Notes under the pieces: generated by a model
The model's database searches: none
Seen by the model: the letters and a program-made list of their open reading frames with translations, nothing else
Told to the model about the DNA's origin: nothing
Translations under genes and position numbers: made by a program
From: Haliclona indistincta
Taxonomy: Eukaryota > Porifera > Demospongiae > Haplosclerida > Chalinidae
Length of the DNA stretch: 64,000 nt
Reading direction: 5' to 3'
Assembly (NCBI GenBank): GCA_964017065.1
Contig: OZ024788.1
Location: 4,046,887-4,110,886, forward strand
Part shown: positions 1-11,455 of the stretch, one piece after another
Layout: every line of letters begins with the position of its first letter
Numbering within the stretch: the first letter of the stretch is position 1

Positions 1-725
1 ATTAATTATTTTCCTATGTTAAGATTGGTTTCAGAGGTGGTACCTACCCTGAAATTACTTCATATGTACTAGTGAATAAATGTACAAAGTTTGGTGCTTT
101 TATCCGCAACGTCCCCAAAACCTGAAAATTTGGACATAAGCCACCTGACTACTAATTTTAGCATCTCCTTAAAAATAATTTCTAAACCATGTAATACAAT
201 TTGGCGTGTACTATTTATTGCGATTATGATGTCATCGCTAAATTCGATACCCGCTAATAACAGTATTACAGTAAGGTATTGGTATTACAGTATTACAGAT
301 CAAATACTTTGCTTTGCGAAAGTATTTGATCACTGGCAGAAGAACCCCACCCCTCAGCGACTATTCTGTTGGGACACTGTTGTCAAAGTGCTGCAGTCCC
401 CTGCTGTTAATGAACCAGTACTAGCTAGAAACATCTCACAACAATTTTGCTGACATTGTACATCTAACCGTGTATTATTTATTTTTCTCATAAAATGTAC
501 ATGTATTATTAAAACATTTTAAAGCTAGCGTAAAGGGATATTCTCCATCAATCAAATTTGTTCCTGCTTTGCATCTGAATCTGTGCATTGCTTGTTTCAT
601 TAATATCACATATATTAGCATTGTGCAGCAAGGAATTTCTGAAAGGCACTTACCTGACTCATGGATGTGACTTCATGTAACCTTGGGTAGCACTGACTGC
701 CAGCGCTAGCAGTACTGTACCACAG
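1..725. other. 5' flank of the DENN gene, no confident gene
   Basis: AT-rich sequence before the first supported exon. A 120-codon open frame at 91-453 has no recognisable domain, and its codon use does not resemble the exons that follow. Upstream exons of the DENN gene could lie here or to the left, because the first supported exon starts with an acceptor rather than a clear initiator. Nothing else is supportable. Confidence 0.4.
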
Positions 726-972
726 GATAAAATGCAGGCAGCAATGAAAGAAGAAATGGCAAAGAAGGTACGAGTATAGTGTGTTTGCTTGGTTGACATA
801 ATTTTGTAGCAAAATATTGTACATGCACATTCAGCCGTGCTTTAAATTATCATAATTAATATCAATCATTTTATTATCATACATAATTATTATTTTAAAA
901 TTATCATATCCAGTCGTGCTTATCTAAGTGGTTTTTCTCACACATGTGTAATAGTACATGTATTGTGATTAC

Positions 973-1037
<65 letters not shown>

Positions 1038-3486
1038 ACAGGGCAAAAAGGGAAAGCGTGAGAGACACACTGATAACGCTGTTAAACCACTTCCTGTAAG
1101 AGACACACACACATTGAAATCGTAACTTGCACTGCACATAATTATTATTTTGGTTGTTACTTGTGTTGCAGAAGAAAATGGGCTGGTTCAAGAGAAACAG
1201 AACAGTATCGCATGCCCCAGGTACAGTTAACCTTCAGCAAGTTTGTTTTGTTGTAGAATTAATACTGTCTTTATGGCAGTATCGTGGTTGTGTACCGCTT
1301 TTATCATTGTTTCACATGCTATTGCTTTTTACTCTTACAGATTCTCGACAAAATTCAAAGGACGATAGTGAGGAGTTGTCAGTGACTTCACCCCCGTCCG
1401 ATGATAAGACTCCCAAGAGCACCGCCAGCAGCGACTCTAGTGAGGACGAACAAGGAGGAACCATCAGTGAGTTGAAAAAAAATATGAAATTGGCGCTACT
1501 ATCAGATACATGTGTATGTCTTTCATGGTGTGGTTTCTTTCTTTGTAGAACGTTTGCCCAAGTTGAGACATGTCTCATGTAGAAGAGACAGTAGTAATGT
1601 GAGTATCAGCTGACTATCATGTGACTAGCATGTGATTGACATGTGACTTTTTGTAAATAGGGCTTACTGAGTGATCAGGTTGACTTTGTACCAGACTCTA
1701 AACTGTTCGAATACGTGTTTGTAATGGGACTCAAAGAGACGACAAAAGGTGTGTGCATCGTCACATGACTGTTGCATGACTTTAAACATGATTCACAATG
1801 GTACGTACATTTCTGTTTTTTTTTAGACTCAAAGAAAGTTCTTGTTCCCGAAATCACATATCAATATCCACCTGTAAGTTTCACTATATTTCTCTTTGCT
1901 TCTATCTACTCATTTCCTTTCAATGTTTCTAGTCTGGAGCAGGAGCTAAGGACGACGCTATTCGATCGATACCTCAGTTCTGTTATCCTGATCTGGACAC
2001 TCTTAAACCAATGACATCATACATCAGGTATTGCAAGAAGACTTAATATAATGTACAGCAAATTCAGCATGTATAATGGTGAACTAGTATGGAGTTATCT
2101 AGAGGCCTAACAAGTGTGTACTTTCTTTTCTGTTACTGTTTTTGCAGTGAGCATTTCTCATTCGTGCTGACCAATCTTGAGGGAGATAGAAGATTTGGCT
2201 ACTGTAGAAGATTACTGGTAAGACAGTGTGACGTCTTTCACATACTCCTTTTACTCGACGTTTGCCTATCTTCTTGTCCAGCCTGCTGGAACAGGTCCTA
2301 GACTGCCTGAGGTCTACTGTATCGTTAGTCTGTGGGGATGCTTTGATTTGTATGAGAAGGTCAGTTGGATGCTTCAGAGGTTGAGTAGAGCTAATGTTTC
2401 TCTCTGTACAGGTGTTGGATCGAGTTGAGGAGAGGAGAGAGACATCTCGAGCTGCTGTGTTCACATTTCTGAAGGCAATCAATGAGAATCCATTCCCTCG
2501 TCCAGTAAGTCGCTTTTGAAACGTTCTGTTTCTTGCTTTCAGCAACTACTAACTGATGGTATTTCTTTCTTTGTTATTACAGGGGCGCTCAGTCAGAGTC
2601 AGAGCACTGAAGGTATGTGCAATACATACACAGAATAAAATAATTATAGTATAGCTAGAAATTTTGGTGGACTAAAAAAAATTTTGGCGAATCTTCAAGC
2701 ACTTCACCAAAATAAAATTAGCTAAAATCTGTCTTTTCTATTACAGTAATACATGAGCCAGGCGCCGGGTGCCAAAATTTAATTCGCCAAAATGCAAAAT
2801 CAGGGTCATTCCCCAAAAGTTTGAATACTTTGAAGCAAGCAAGTCATGTAATAACTAGTGTTAAAACAATGCAGTCAGTGTTTTCATAAAAATGATGGTC
2901 CATGTGAGTCTCGATCTCACGACCTTCGCGTTATCAGCACGACGCTCTACTGACTGAGCCAATGGACCACGTTGACAGTTTCTGGTCCAAGAGTGACATC
3001 GACGCTTAGCCCGAAATATTAGAAAACAATTCTATGCAAAGACGCATGTGTAACATATTATTGGTTAGGTACTGTATGATTATTGGATGTGCCATTTCTT
3101 AGTTTCAAGCTACTGGTAGTGAAATGGATGAGTTCACACTGACCAGACCACCTGATGCAAGACTAGAACATGTGAGACACACTTGTAGTCTTTACTTTGA
3201 CGAAGCTTTATCATTGTCCTTATCCAGGTTGACTTAGCACTATTATACAACACCCTCGGACCGAAAAGAGTGAGCTACACATTCCAATATTTGTTTGAAA
3301 TGTATTTGTTGTCTTGTTCAGATTATTCAAGTCATCTCATCACTCATGATGGAGAGAAGAGTGGTCCTAGCCTCAAGTAGACTAAGGTAAAGCGGCCTTG
3401 TTTCTTGTCTACACACCTTTCACTCACTCTCACTCTTAATCTCTCTCTTTCTCACTCTTATTCTCTCACTCTTTCTCTCCCTCCCT

Positions 3487-3532
<46 letters not shown>

Positions 3533-4563
3533 ATCTCTCTCTACAGCACTCTTTCATCTTGCTGTCATGCATTGCTGGCTCTACTGTATCCATTCGAATG
3601 GCAGGTATGGTATTGCTCATGTGAAGTATTTGGGTCTTTGAATTCTATGCTCTTTTTCTGTGTTTCTCTAGCACACGTTCATTCCTGTTCTTCCGAGCAG
3701 TCTCATTGATTTCTGCTGTTCTCCGATGCCGTTCATTATGGGGATCAACCCACCGATGGTGAAACAACTCGATCACCTAGAGATAGAGATGGAAGAGGTT
3801 AGTTAAAGATACTTTGTCTATGCACGGCATGTGTCAGTAGAGGCACTATAGTGTGCACGTGTGTTTACATTAGTGCATGTATGTGTAATTTGACTATTTT
3901 AAGTATTTTCTCACCTTTTCAGGCTGTGGTAGTTGATGTGGACAAGCAAAAGTTTGTCAGAAGAGTAAGCGCCACATTAATGTCACATACACTTACCGTA
4001 TAATTTTGTTATGTACAGAATTAACCTTAGCTTCATGTAAGCATACTTCATTGTTCATTTTCTCTATAGTTTGGTGACGAGACATCAATTCTTCCTAGCA
4101 AAGTGTTTCAGTATCTGGAGCACAATCTGGTCAGTGTTAAATATCTCTCATCGTCTTGTTTGATAGTCTCTTGTTGTTCACTCTGTATAGAGTTCTCCGA
4201 TTGTGAAAACGGAATACAGTAAACCATCACAAAATAGAAAAGGTTAGTGCTATGAGAATTTCAAATTTTGCAAGATTTCTTCACAAATTTGTATGACAAT
4301 GATTGACTTTGCTGTGTTGTTCACAGGTCCAACCAAAGCAGATGAGATTGTCGTGAACGCTTTCCTGACAGTCTATGCTTACTTCTTTGGTAAGAGGACT
4401 TCAATTTTATATCGTTATGTTTTGCTAAAATTAATTAATCTTTTCAGTTCTTTATTACTAGTATCTAAATAATTTTATACATTTCTCAGGTGACTACAGA
4501 AAATACATGAACACTGTTGATCCAATGACAAGAGAGAAACAGTTCCAAGTTAGTATACACACA

Positions 4564-4635
<72 letters not shown>

Positions 4636-5400
4636 CATACACACACATACACACACGCATACACACACACACACATACACACACACACACACGCACGCAC
4701 ATGTATACGGTGTACCCACACACTGTGTGAAGTGAGCTATGGTTATCATACCTCTCTATCAATCTGTAGAGAGAAGATTTTCTCAAGAGTTTTAGTCATT
4801 CAAAATCAACCAAACGGGTAAGACCAATAGTTCGGAAGTGCCTTAGCTACTCTCATGCATCTACCATCTAAGTCACTACTTCGTTTCTTGTTACAGTTTT
4901 TAGAGGCGTTCCAGCTCACTCAGATGTTTGAGGTGTTTGTGGAAGAGCGAGAGAACCCACAGAAAGCGCAGACAGTAATGGAAGGTGAGTTACCTTAGTA
5001 ATGTATTGCCTACAATGTACTGCTTTGATTAGGAATGTTCGAGAAGAGATTAACTGAAATGAAAGAACGAAGTCATGACATTGAATTGTGAGTGACATCA
5101 TACTGTGTGCGAGTGTGTTGTGAGTGTACTTGCACATCACTTGCAGGTTTAGTTCAAAGAGATCAAGATTCCATTTCGGCAAAAAGAAAGGTACGCATGC
5201 AATTACTATAGCATTTTTATTACTTCTTGCAACAGCCACAAATGCGTAAAGCGTGATCCGTGCCTTATTTGCATGATTCAGCTTGAACACAGTGTTGACA
5301 CTTTTCTATAAGAGTGCATACAGTTTTGTCTGCAAATCACTGAGTTAGTACTTTACGTCTGTTTTGTCTTGTTTCCACAGTTGCTCCTGTTCGCTTGTGA
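726..5400 (+). CDS. DENN-domain protein, DENND2-like Rab GEF (27 exons, 5' end open)
   Basis: Joined GT..AG exons give one continuous 570-residue frame: 726-767, 1042-1095, 1172-1220, 1341-1466, 1549-1598, 1661-1748, 1827-1873, 1933-2027, 2148-2217, 2282-2359, 2412-2504, 2583-2612, 3103-3171, 3228-3269, 3322-3386, 3547-3604, 3672-3797, 3923-3964, 4070-4129, 4191-4242, 4327-4389, 4490-4548, 4770-4817, 4897-4984, 5033-5087, 5147-5190, 5381-5400. A Lys/Ser/Glu-rich linker comes first. The tripartite DENN fold follows: uDENN (RRFGYCRRLLPAGTGPRLPE, then VYCIVSLWGC), cDENN (LEHVDLALLYNTL, MMERRVVLASSRLSTLSSC, PFEWQHTFIPVLP) and dDENN (EDFLKSFSHSKSTKRFLEAF, QLTQMF). These blocks match the animal DENND2 subfamily, which are exchange factors for Rab GTPases on endosomal membranes. 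The N-terminus is short for the family, so upstream exons may be missing. Rab specificity cannot be read from the sequence. Confidence 0.9.
976..1032. repeat. (TC)n microsatellite
   Basis: About 57 bp of TC dinucleotide lies in the intron just before the acceptor of the exon at 1042, acting as an extended polypyrimidine tract. Confidence 0.9.
2896..2968 (-). tRNA. tRNA-Ile (anticodon GAT), intronic and antisense
   Basis: The reverse strand folds as a full 73-nt cloverleaf. The 7-bp acceptor stem pairs GGTCCAT with ATGGACC plus discriminator A. The D arm is GCTC/GAGC, the anticodon stem TCGTG/CGCGA with loop CTGATAA (anticodon GAT), and the T stem GTGAG/CTCAC. There is no intron and no encoded CCA. 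The T loop reads ATCGAGA instead of the usual TTCGANN, so position 54 is A and the B box is degenerate. It lies antisense in the intron between DENN exons 2583-2612 and 3103-3171. It may be a functional gene or a recent tRNA pseudogene. Confidence 0.8.
3474..3545. repeat. (CT)n / CCCT microsatellite
   Basis: CT-rich simple repeat in a DENN intron, running into the acceptor of the exon at 3547. Confidence 0.85.
4557..4698. repeat. (CA)n microsatellite
   Basis: About 140 bp of CA dinucleotide with scattered GCA/TACA variants, in the intron between DENN exons 4490-4548 and 4770-4817. The His/Thr and Val/Cys open frames over it are artefacts of the repeat. Confidence 0.95.
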
Positions 5401-5734
5401 TAGAGACTTTATTTTTACAATTACGTACAATCTTATGGTCTAACAAACTATAGAGCTCAACAAACTTATCATTCTCTGCTTATTTCTCGTCCTCATGGAG
5501 TGACCTGTAAATTATTATTGTGTAACTGTACTTCTGTTTCTTATGTCTAGATCTTATTGTTATTATATAAAAAATACAATGAATATAACTTGGTGGATCA
5601 TACACTACTGTTGCATTATGTACAATAAACTAAAGTGATGGTTTACAAAAATAACAAGCGATTATACATCACAACTCTAAAAGGTGAAAGGATAATTAGT
5701 GTCTATTACTTTCATAACATGATGTGTTTGTGTA
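5401..5734 (+). other. 3' UTR of the DENN gene
   Basis: AT-rich sequence after the TGA at 5398-5400. A canonical AATAAA at 5624-5629 is the likely polyadenylation signal. No open frame of note is present before the convergent decayed NYN/CCCH copy begins. Confidence 0.6.
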
Positions 5735-6345
5735 ATAGATGTGTGTGAACTATTCAGCATTATCAGATTTCTTCAACTGAGGACAGTTCTGTGTGAAATG
5801 TCCACACATGTCTCTGCAGTTAAGGCACCAGGCATCTTCCTCTCCATGAGCAAAATGACACTCTTTTATGTCTTTCTTGCACCTAGGATAAAACGAATAT
5901 GGTTTTGCCTTAATTTCTCAACGCATTTCCTTGCCCCTGGTTCTTTCTAAAAAACTCTTCATCCTCGGTGTGCTTTTATTGGCACCGTAGTCCAAATATG
6001 CAGTTAATTTTGAACGAGCACGGCGTCAGAATAGAGTTGAGTTTTCTGTGGTGGAGGTGACCTTCTCTTTATCATCATCATCGGATTCGGAAATAGATTT
6101 ATTGTCGTAGCCATCACGTTTCATCATAAAGTATGCGAACAAGGGCGTATAGTGACCAATTTTCTCTAGTGCCATTCGAGAAATTCCCGACTTCTCTTGC
6201 TCATTATTGCAAATATATTTTTGCACCAAGAGTATGTTCAATCGGATATATTGTTTAATTTGAGCCAAGAAGCTGGGGTCGTCCTCCTGGATTGACCTGT
6301 AAATTATATTATTTCCGTTGTATTTCTGAAGCTCTAGTCTCATTC
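5735..6345 (-). pseudogene. Decayed 3'-half copy of the NYN/CCCH gene
   Basis: On the reverse strand this is a diverged copy of the C-terminal half of the intact gene at 6474-7784. It keeps blocks such as NEQEKSG, SDDDDK, EFFRKNQGQGNALR, ECHFAHGEEDAWCL and CRDMCGHFTQNCPQ. Several frameshifts and stops break it, so the blocks fall in different frames. The NYN domain is absent. It lies directly downstream of the intact copy in the same orientation, which suggests a partial tandem duplication. Confidence 0.75.
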
Positions 6346-6473
6346 TCATAAAAAATAATAATTATTATTATTGAGCCACACAGTAATACATAATCTACAC
6401 TAGGTGTCACTATACTGGGAGTGAGAACACGTAACATAATACTAGTGTTTGTGTAAACTACACCTACACCTAT

Positions 6474-7784
6474 CTAGTCAGCATCTTGAGATTTCTTCGA
6501 CTGAGGGCAGTTATCTGTGAAATGTCCACACATATCTCTGCATGTAAGGCACCAGGCATCTTCCTCTCCATGAGCATAGTGGCACTCCTTTGGCTCTTTC
6601 TTGCAATTGGGATAATGCGTACATAGTTTAACCTTTCTCAGTGGGTTTCCCTGGCCATGGTTCATTCTAAAAAAGCTCTTTTCATTGTCAGTGTGTTTTT
6701 TGCGGCACTTGAGTCCATACTTGCAGTTAACCTTGTAGTCACATAACTCAGAATAGCGTTGGCTTTTTCGAGGATGCTGTCTTTTCTTAACGTTCCATGA
6801 CTTGTCATCATCATCAGACACTGATGATATGGCTGTATCACTATAGCCATCAAGAGCTTCGCTGTACGATATATGCCCAACCATTTCCAGATAAAGCCCT
6901 GATTTCTCTTGCTCATATTGCACATAAGGCTGTACCTTTACAGTGTACTCAATTGGATACTCATCAACTTGGGTCAAAAAGCTAGTAACATCGAAAGAAG
7001 CACCAGTACCAGTACCAGTATAATCCTTTCTGAAAACCAGAACTAAATCATTAGTTTCATCACCATCATCACCATCCAGTACAGCCCAGTAGTATTGGAA
7101 TGGCCACTGAGTGATACTCTCAAGCCTTTGGCACCATTTATTAGTAGGAACACGATTTCGAAAAGCATTTGGTTCCATCTGAAATACAACTGCAGTAGAT
7201 TTGTCAATAGAATCTTGTTTGGGATCAAACTTCATGTTGGTGAAGGTAATATGCTGAAGAAATCCATCAAGATAGTCTACCACCACCTTGGGCTCTTTTG
7301 GGGGCAATTTTTTTAGCTCATTAGACATTGCATCTTCCCACATGTAAATCTCTACATTCCACCCGTACTTGAGTACCAAGTCGATAGCAGGCATGATGTC
7401 AGCATCTCCCGATATTATAATGATTGTCGTACGATCTTTTTTTGGAGTGGTACAAGCCATTTCTGTGATATCGACCACTAGTTGAGCATCTACTCCTTTT
7501 TCCTTTCCTGTGATAGTACTTCTTTTTTTAGGCTTCGGTACGACCCAACCTCGTTCCTTTATTTTCTGCCAGACAGTGTCCACTGGTGGTGGCTCGGATC
7601 CATACAAGAAACCCTGTGCAACCTTTCTGTCTTTGGCAACAACATCGGTCAACTTCCCAACATCGATACGAACGCGGTGATCCTCCTTTGTTTTCATCTT
7701 TTTTGCTGCGAGCTTTTTTGCAGTGATCCAGATATTGGAATCGTCGACGTAGATCCATATCGGCCTTTGATCATCGTGTTCCAT
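6474..7784 (-). CDS. NYN-domain nuclease with CCCH zinc fingers
   Basis: Intact single-exon frame of 436 residues. Residues about 8-185 look like a NYN/PIN-like nuclease. The start has VDDSNIW (D14/D15, N17), the centre has GVDAQL (D99), and a hydrophobic strand leads to SGDADIMPAID (D127, D129). These are the acidic positions expected for metal-dependent RNA cleavage. A middle region with NDLVLVFRKD is unassigned. The C-terminus has two CCCH fingers (C348-x5-C354-x5-C360-x3-H364 and C388-x5-C394-x6-C401-x3-H405) and a Cys/His knuckle-like motif (C412, C415, H421, C426). NYN plus CCCH recalls the Regnase/ZC3H12 and MARF1 RNA-decay proteins, but the layout differs and direct orthology is not claimed. 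Related broken copies lie at 5.7 kb and 45.5-51.4 kb. Confidence 0.8.
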   Translation of the reverse strand: MEHDDQRPIWIYVDDSNIWITAKKLAAKKMKTKEDHRVRIDVGKLTDVVAKDRKVAQGFLYGSEPPPVDTVWQKIKERGWVVPKPKKRSTITGKEKGVDAQLVVDITEMACTTPKKDRTTIIIISGDADIMPAIDLVLKYGWNVEIYMWEDAMSNELKKLPPKEPKVVVDYLDGFLQHITFTNMKFDPKQDSIDKSTAVVFQMEPNAFRNRVPTNKWCQRLESITQWPFQYYWAVLDGDDGDETNDLVLVFRKDYTGTGTGASFDVTSFLTQVDEYPIEYTVKVQPYVQYEQEKSGLYLEMVGHISYSEALDGYSDTAISSVSDDDDKSWNVKKRQHPRKSQRYSELCDYKVNCKYGLKCRKKHTDNEKSFFRMNHGQGNPLRKVKLCTHYPNCKKEPKECHYAHGEEDAWCLTCRDMCGHFTDNCPQSKKSQDAD

Positions 7785-8173
7785 TCCTGGAAGGGAACCA
7801 AGAGGTTGCTAGTTCGTGACTTAGCCACTATCTAGCAGTATCCTTGAGAGTGCAGTTTTAATACTAATTAATATGCATTGTTATGATTGTCATTCGCGAC
7901 AATTAGACTATTCTGAGAATTGGTGGCCTGTAAGGTCAAGCTGAATGAGGTGCTTGATTTACACGGGGAAATCAACGTATAAAACTTACAGGACTAGAAC
8001 AATAGTGTGATGTAACTTATAATTGCTGATAGAATTTGCATTCAAAATGCATAGTGTTGCTGTAGTGAATGAATAGAAAGAAAGGGTCTATAATGACCCT
8101 CCAAGACATCATTGAGTTAGCTACTCAAAAAAATTATAACAGTACACAGAACGTTAATTCACAATACATCGTA
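7785..8173. other. Upstream region of the NYN/CCCH gene
   Basis: AT-rich spacer between the NYN/CCCH start (7784, reverse strand) and the possible last receptor exon. It should hold the NYN/CCCH promoter. I see no clear TATA box and no open frame of interest. Confidence 0.4.
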
Positions 8174-8290
8174 TCAGATTGTTCTTGAGTGAGACACAGC
8201 ACTTTTGTCTTCTTCCGTCTTCTGTATCACAGCAGTGGTAGTGGGTACTGATGGCTCAGCAGGTGGTACTGTAGTGAGTGATTGTGATGG
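8174..8290 (-). CDS. Possible last exon (Ser/Thr/Pro-rich tail) of the receptor gene
   Basis: After a possible acceptor (CATGGCAG, ending at 8291 on the reverse strand), 39 codons read through a Pro/Thr/Ser-rich stretch and the charged end VIQKTEEDKSAVSHSRTI to a stop. A similar block with the end TTAVIHDVNEKEEDISTMS is found near 43.64-43.75 kb, which argues this is a conserved coding tail. The phase does not join directly to the last receptor module exon at 11961 (phase 1 versus phase 0), so at least one exon is missing or this belongs to another transcript. Confidence 0.35.
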   Translation of the reverse strand, partial: PSQSLTTVPPAEPSVPTTTAVIQKTEEDKSAVSHSRTI

Positions 8291-8451
8291 CTGCCATGCA
8301 GTAGAATAGCAGCTTTATTACCCGGTGTTGCACTCCTTTTCATGATCCACTTGAACTACAAGATAATAAGTACTATTATTTTAGTAACATGTAATCAAGG
8401 GCGTATAGAGAGAATATACTCTCTATACACCCTTAGTGTAACAGATCATAG

Positions 8452-8737
8452 AATAGGTATGGTAGCAGAAACAAACAAAAAAGGAGCAATGATCGATCAT
8501 GGAAAGAAATCAAAAATGGGTGTGTGAGAGAGAGATTAAGAGAGAGTAAGTAACCACACTAAAAAACTGGAGTGGGCCTGATAGTGATACCACATCTATT
8601 TTGTGTATTTGGGTACCACTCCAGTTTTTAGTGTGGTCACTTACTCTCTCTTAATCTCTCTCTCACACACACATTTTGATTTCTTTCCATGATCGATCAT
8701 TGCTCCTGTTTTGTTTGTTTCTGCTACCATACCTATT
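8452..8737. mobile_element. Fold-back MITE with 120-bp arms
   Basis: Arms at about 8452-8574 and 8616-8737 are near-perfect inverted copies around a spacer of about 41 bp. Both arms contain the palindrome ATGATCGATCAT and a GAGAGA tract. There is no coding capacity. The structure is that of a fold-back or MITE-type non-autonomous element. Confidence 0.8.
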
Positions 8738-11399
8738 TTAAGTGCCTCTCATTATTCAACCACATCAAGTCACCTAGCATGCTATTGTCCCATAGAAAGA
8801 TGCTATTTATTCTGAGAAAAGGTAATGCTAGGGAGTTACATGTAAACTGTTTGAATAGCAAGTATACATGTGTAATGGGTAACAAGAATAATCAGCCCAA
8901 TACCTGGAGATCCAAAACTGTAAACATGTTTTCTAACAAATGTGAACACACCTCCTGTTTGTCAACCTTCTTTGAAACTTGATATTTGTTATCTATGGCA
9001 TCATCACCCCCTTGGGTGTATCATGCACTATGGGGAACAAGATAAGAAACTGCCTATCCAAACAATGGAATGATCAACAGGTTGCAAAGTTGAACAATCA
9101 TGCACTGTTCAGCAGTAGTACCTTGATGCATCAGATAACCAAATTTTTCATCAAAACACACCGGCTCCTGCCTGCTCCTGCTTACAACTGAAAGCAGTAA
9201 GGCAAAGACTTAACTTTATGTATAGACAACATAGTCTGACAGACAAACTTTGTAAAGTCCACAGTATCAGTTGACTGGGTCGGCTATGATGACCATCAAT
9301 AATGCACTCAACAACTAGTTACTAGCCTAGTGAAAGTACTCGTGCAAGTGTGGAAGTCATTGCAATTTATCAGTCCATGACGTAGCCGTATTAGAGAGGT
9401 GACCATTAGCTCAGGTTTCATGTACTGCGCATAAAGGAAATGAGACAGGTGTACACCATTTTAAATAGAAATGGAATAAATGAATTAACGGAATATATAG
9501 AGCCCTTTTGATTACAAGCATACATGTGGTAAAAAAAATTACCACATGTAATTACCACAAGAAATTCATTTTCGGACAAAATAACAGATACTGAATATTT
9601 GTACTAATATTATTGGCTACTATAATGCATCTAGGCTAGCTCTGGTGTATATGCACTAGCTGAGGTATTGCTAATACTTATCAGTGTGTAGAACATTGTA
9701 AGCAGTGATCATGGTATTCTAAGAGTACTACCAGCAGTACAGACCAATGAATAGTAGTGAAGACTCACCCCTGCGTGCGCTGTGACCCTCTCCCGCAAAA
9801 CGAAAAGAGGGGCGCCTGACTACTGGAGTACCACTGTATGTCAATCTGTGGTACATGAATATTCATTGTCAAGCGTGGGCGGGGCTCGTATGCAGGCATG
9901 CATGCATGCGTAGGTGAGCTGAGAAAAGCCATCAAATAACAGGAAAACTAAAGTAATGGTGGCTCCACAGGACACACCCCTCTAACTCCTTGTTCGCCCT
10001 ATCCTCTGTCACCATCAGCTGGGTGACTCCACTGGAAACACCAAATTACAGGTCAAAACGTCAAAGTAATGCGACAGAACCAATGAAAAACGAACACTAG
10101 CGATCTTAGGCATGAATATGATGTAGTAAATATTATTACTTTGTATAATATTACAGACATCAATTGAATCATCTTATGAATATGGTCAAAATTAATCTTC
10201 ACAACCTGCCAGCAAAGTTGTTATAATAAAGGAGTGGAGCTGACCAGATCAAGAGCAAAGACAAGAATCTATAATTATATGATGAAGTGTATGCTATTGA
10301 GCAACCCATTTCTGTAAAGACCAACATTGCATACTCTGCATTGCATACAACATTACAATGGTAATGTCTGCTGCCTGTACGTTATTGATTTGAATAAATT
10401 ATGATCGTGAAGAATATAATAATTTGAACAACACATGGTGTTTTTTCATTGATCTGAAATTGAAAAAAAATTTTTTATATACATACAATGTGGACTGTCA
10501 ATATCATATACAATAAAAAAATTACTCATTAGCATGTATAATTATAGAGTAGTCTCCTCATTCATACTATATGACCTGCATAATAAAGAACAATAAGTGA
10601 ATCAAAATTAATAATGTATAATAAATTACATGTAACATCTTCCATATCATGAAATTTCAATAGAAGACCTATTCATTTCAAGAGCAGGAATATGACCCGC
10701 CCAGATAATCAAAAGTGACGTCACAGCTGAGGTACATTCTTCTGCCATCTTGAGATAGAAGTACATTCTGGCAACGGAGAAAACGGCTATAAAACGAATT
10801 CAATTATTCAAATCCTAGTGACGTACACCGATGAAAAGTTGGTTGAACTTAGAGCTTTACAGCACCAGAAAAGGGTATTCTTTGCAATAAACATGGACTG
10901 AGTAATTGGTGTGCCAAGCAGCCAATTTGAGCATGAACAGACAAGCACCGATTTAACATTGCTATCCACAAAGGCAAAATAATATCTTGTATAATTTTAG
11001 TGTACACTGAGTTACATGCAGCACACAACACGAGTATAACCCAAGAATGAACTATGATACCAGCAGATACATGCATGCATGCAGTCTCACCGGCCATGTA
11101 CACTGTACACGCAGATGACGTTTTGTACTTTGTCTCTAAAAATGACGGTTTACGGCTATGTTGCATGTACTCTATTGCTTGGCAGTTTGATTGAAGCCCA
11201 GAAATGACGGCAAGCCAGCCTTTGGTAATGACGTGTGTTACAGAGAGCTCATGATCAGCTGCCTTGCAAGTCCTTTTTGTCCCTCACTTCCATACTAAAG
11301 TTGATTGCTTGGCGTATCCATCACTTACTATGTTTATTGCAGAGAAAGCTCAAATGGAAAATTCTTTTAACTTTCATCGGTATTACTAGAAATAGAATA
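8738..11399. other. Non-coding region with repeat fragments
   Basis: No convincing exon is visible over 2.6 kb. It includes a short hairpin near 9525-9560, a block at about 9884-9970 that recurs near 16507-16660 (begins GTGGGCGGGGCTCGTATGCA), and a perfect CRE-like TGACGTCA at 10716-10723. In receptor orientation it lies between the last module exon and the possible tail exon, so it is probably intronic. Confidence 0.5.
9884..9972 (+). repeat. Dispersed repeat, copy 1
   Basis: Begins GTGGGCGGGGCTCGTATGCA, followed by GCATGC-rich DNA and AAAGCCATCAA...AACAGGAAAACTAAA. It matches 16507-16655, where about 50 bp of AT-rich DNA is additionally present after the GTAGGCGACCTGA block. Confidence 0.6.
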
Positions 11400-11455
11400 T
11401 TCCGTCTATTTATAGAACCGTAGGGTATTATAGCCGTTTTCTCTACCCAAAGAAT

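Noticed and set aside
4486..4821. Val/Cys- and His/Thr-rich open frames
   Set aside because: They are translations of the (CA)n microsatellite and overlap on both strands.
9190..9260. Possible fourth B-module exon (reverse frame with VCQTMLSIHKV)
   Set aside because: Only a few residues fit, the diagnostic HW is missing and splice sites are poor.
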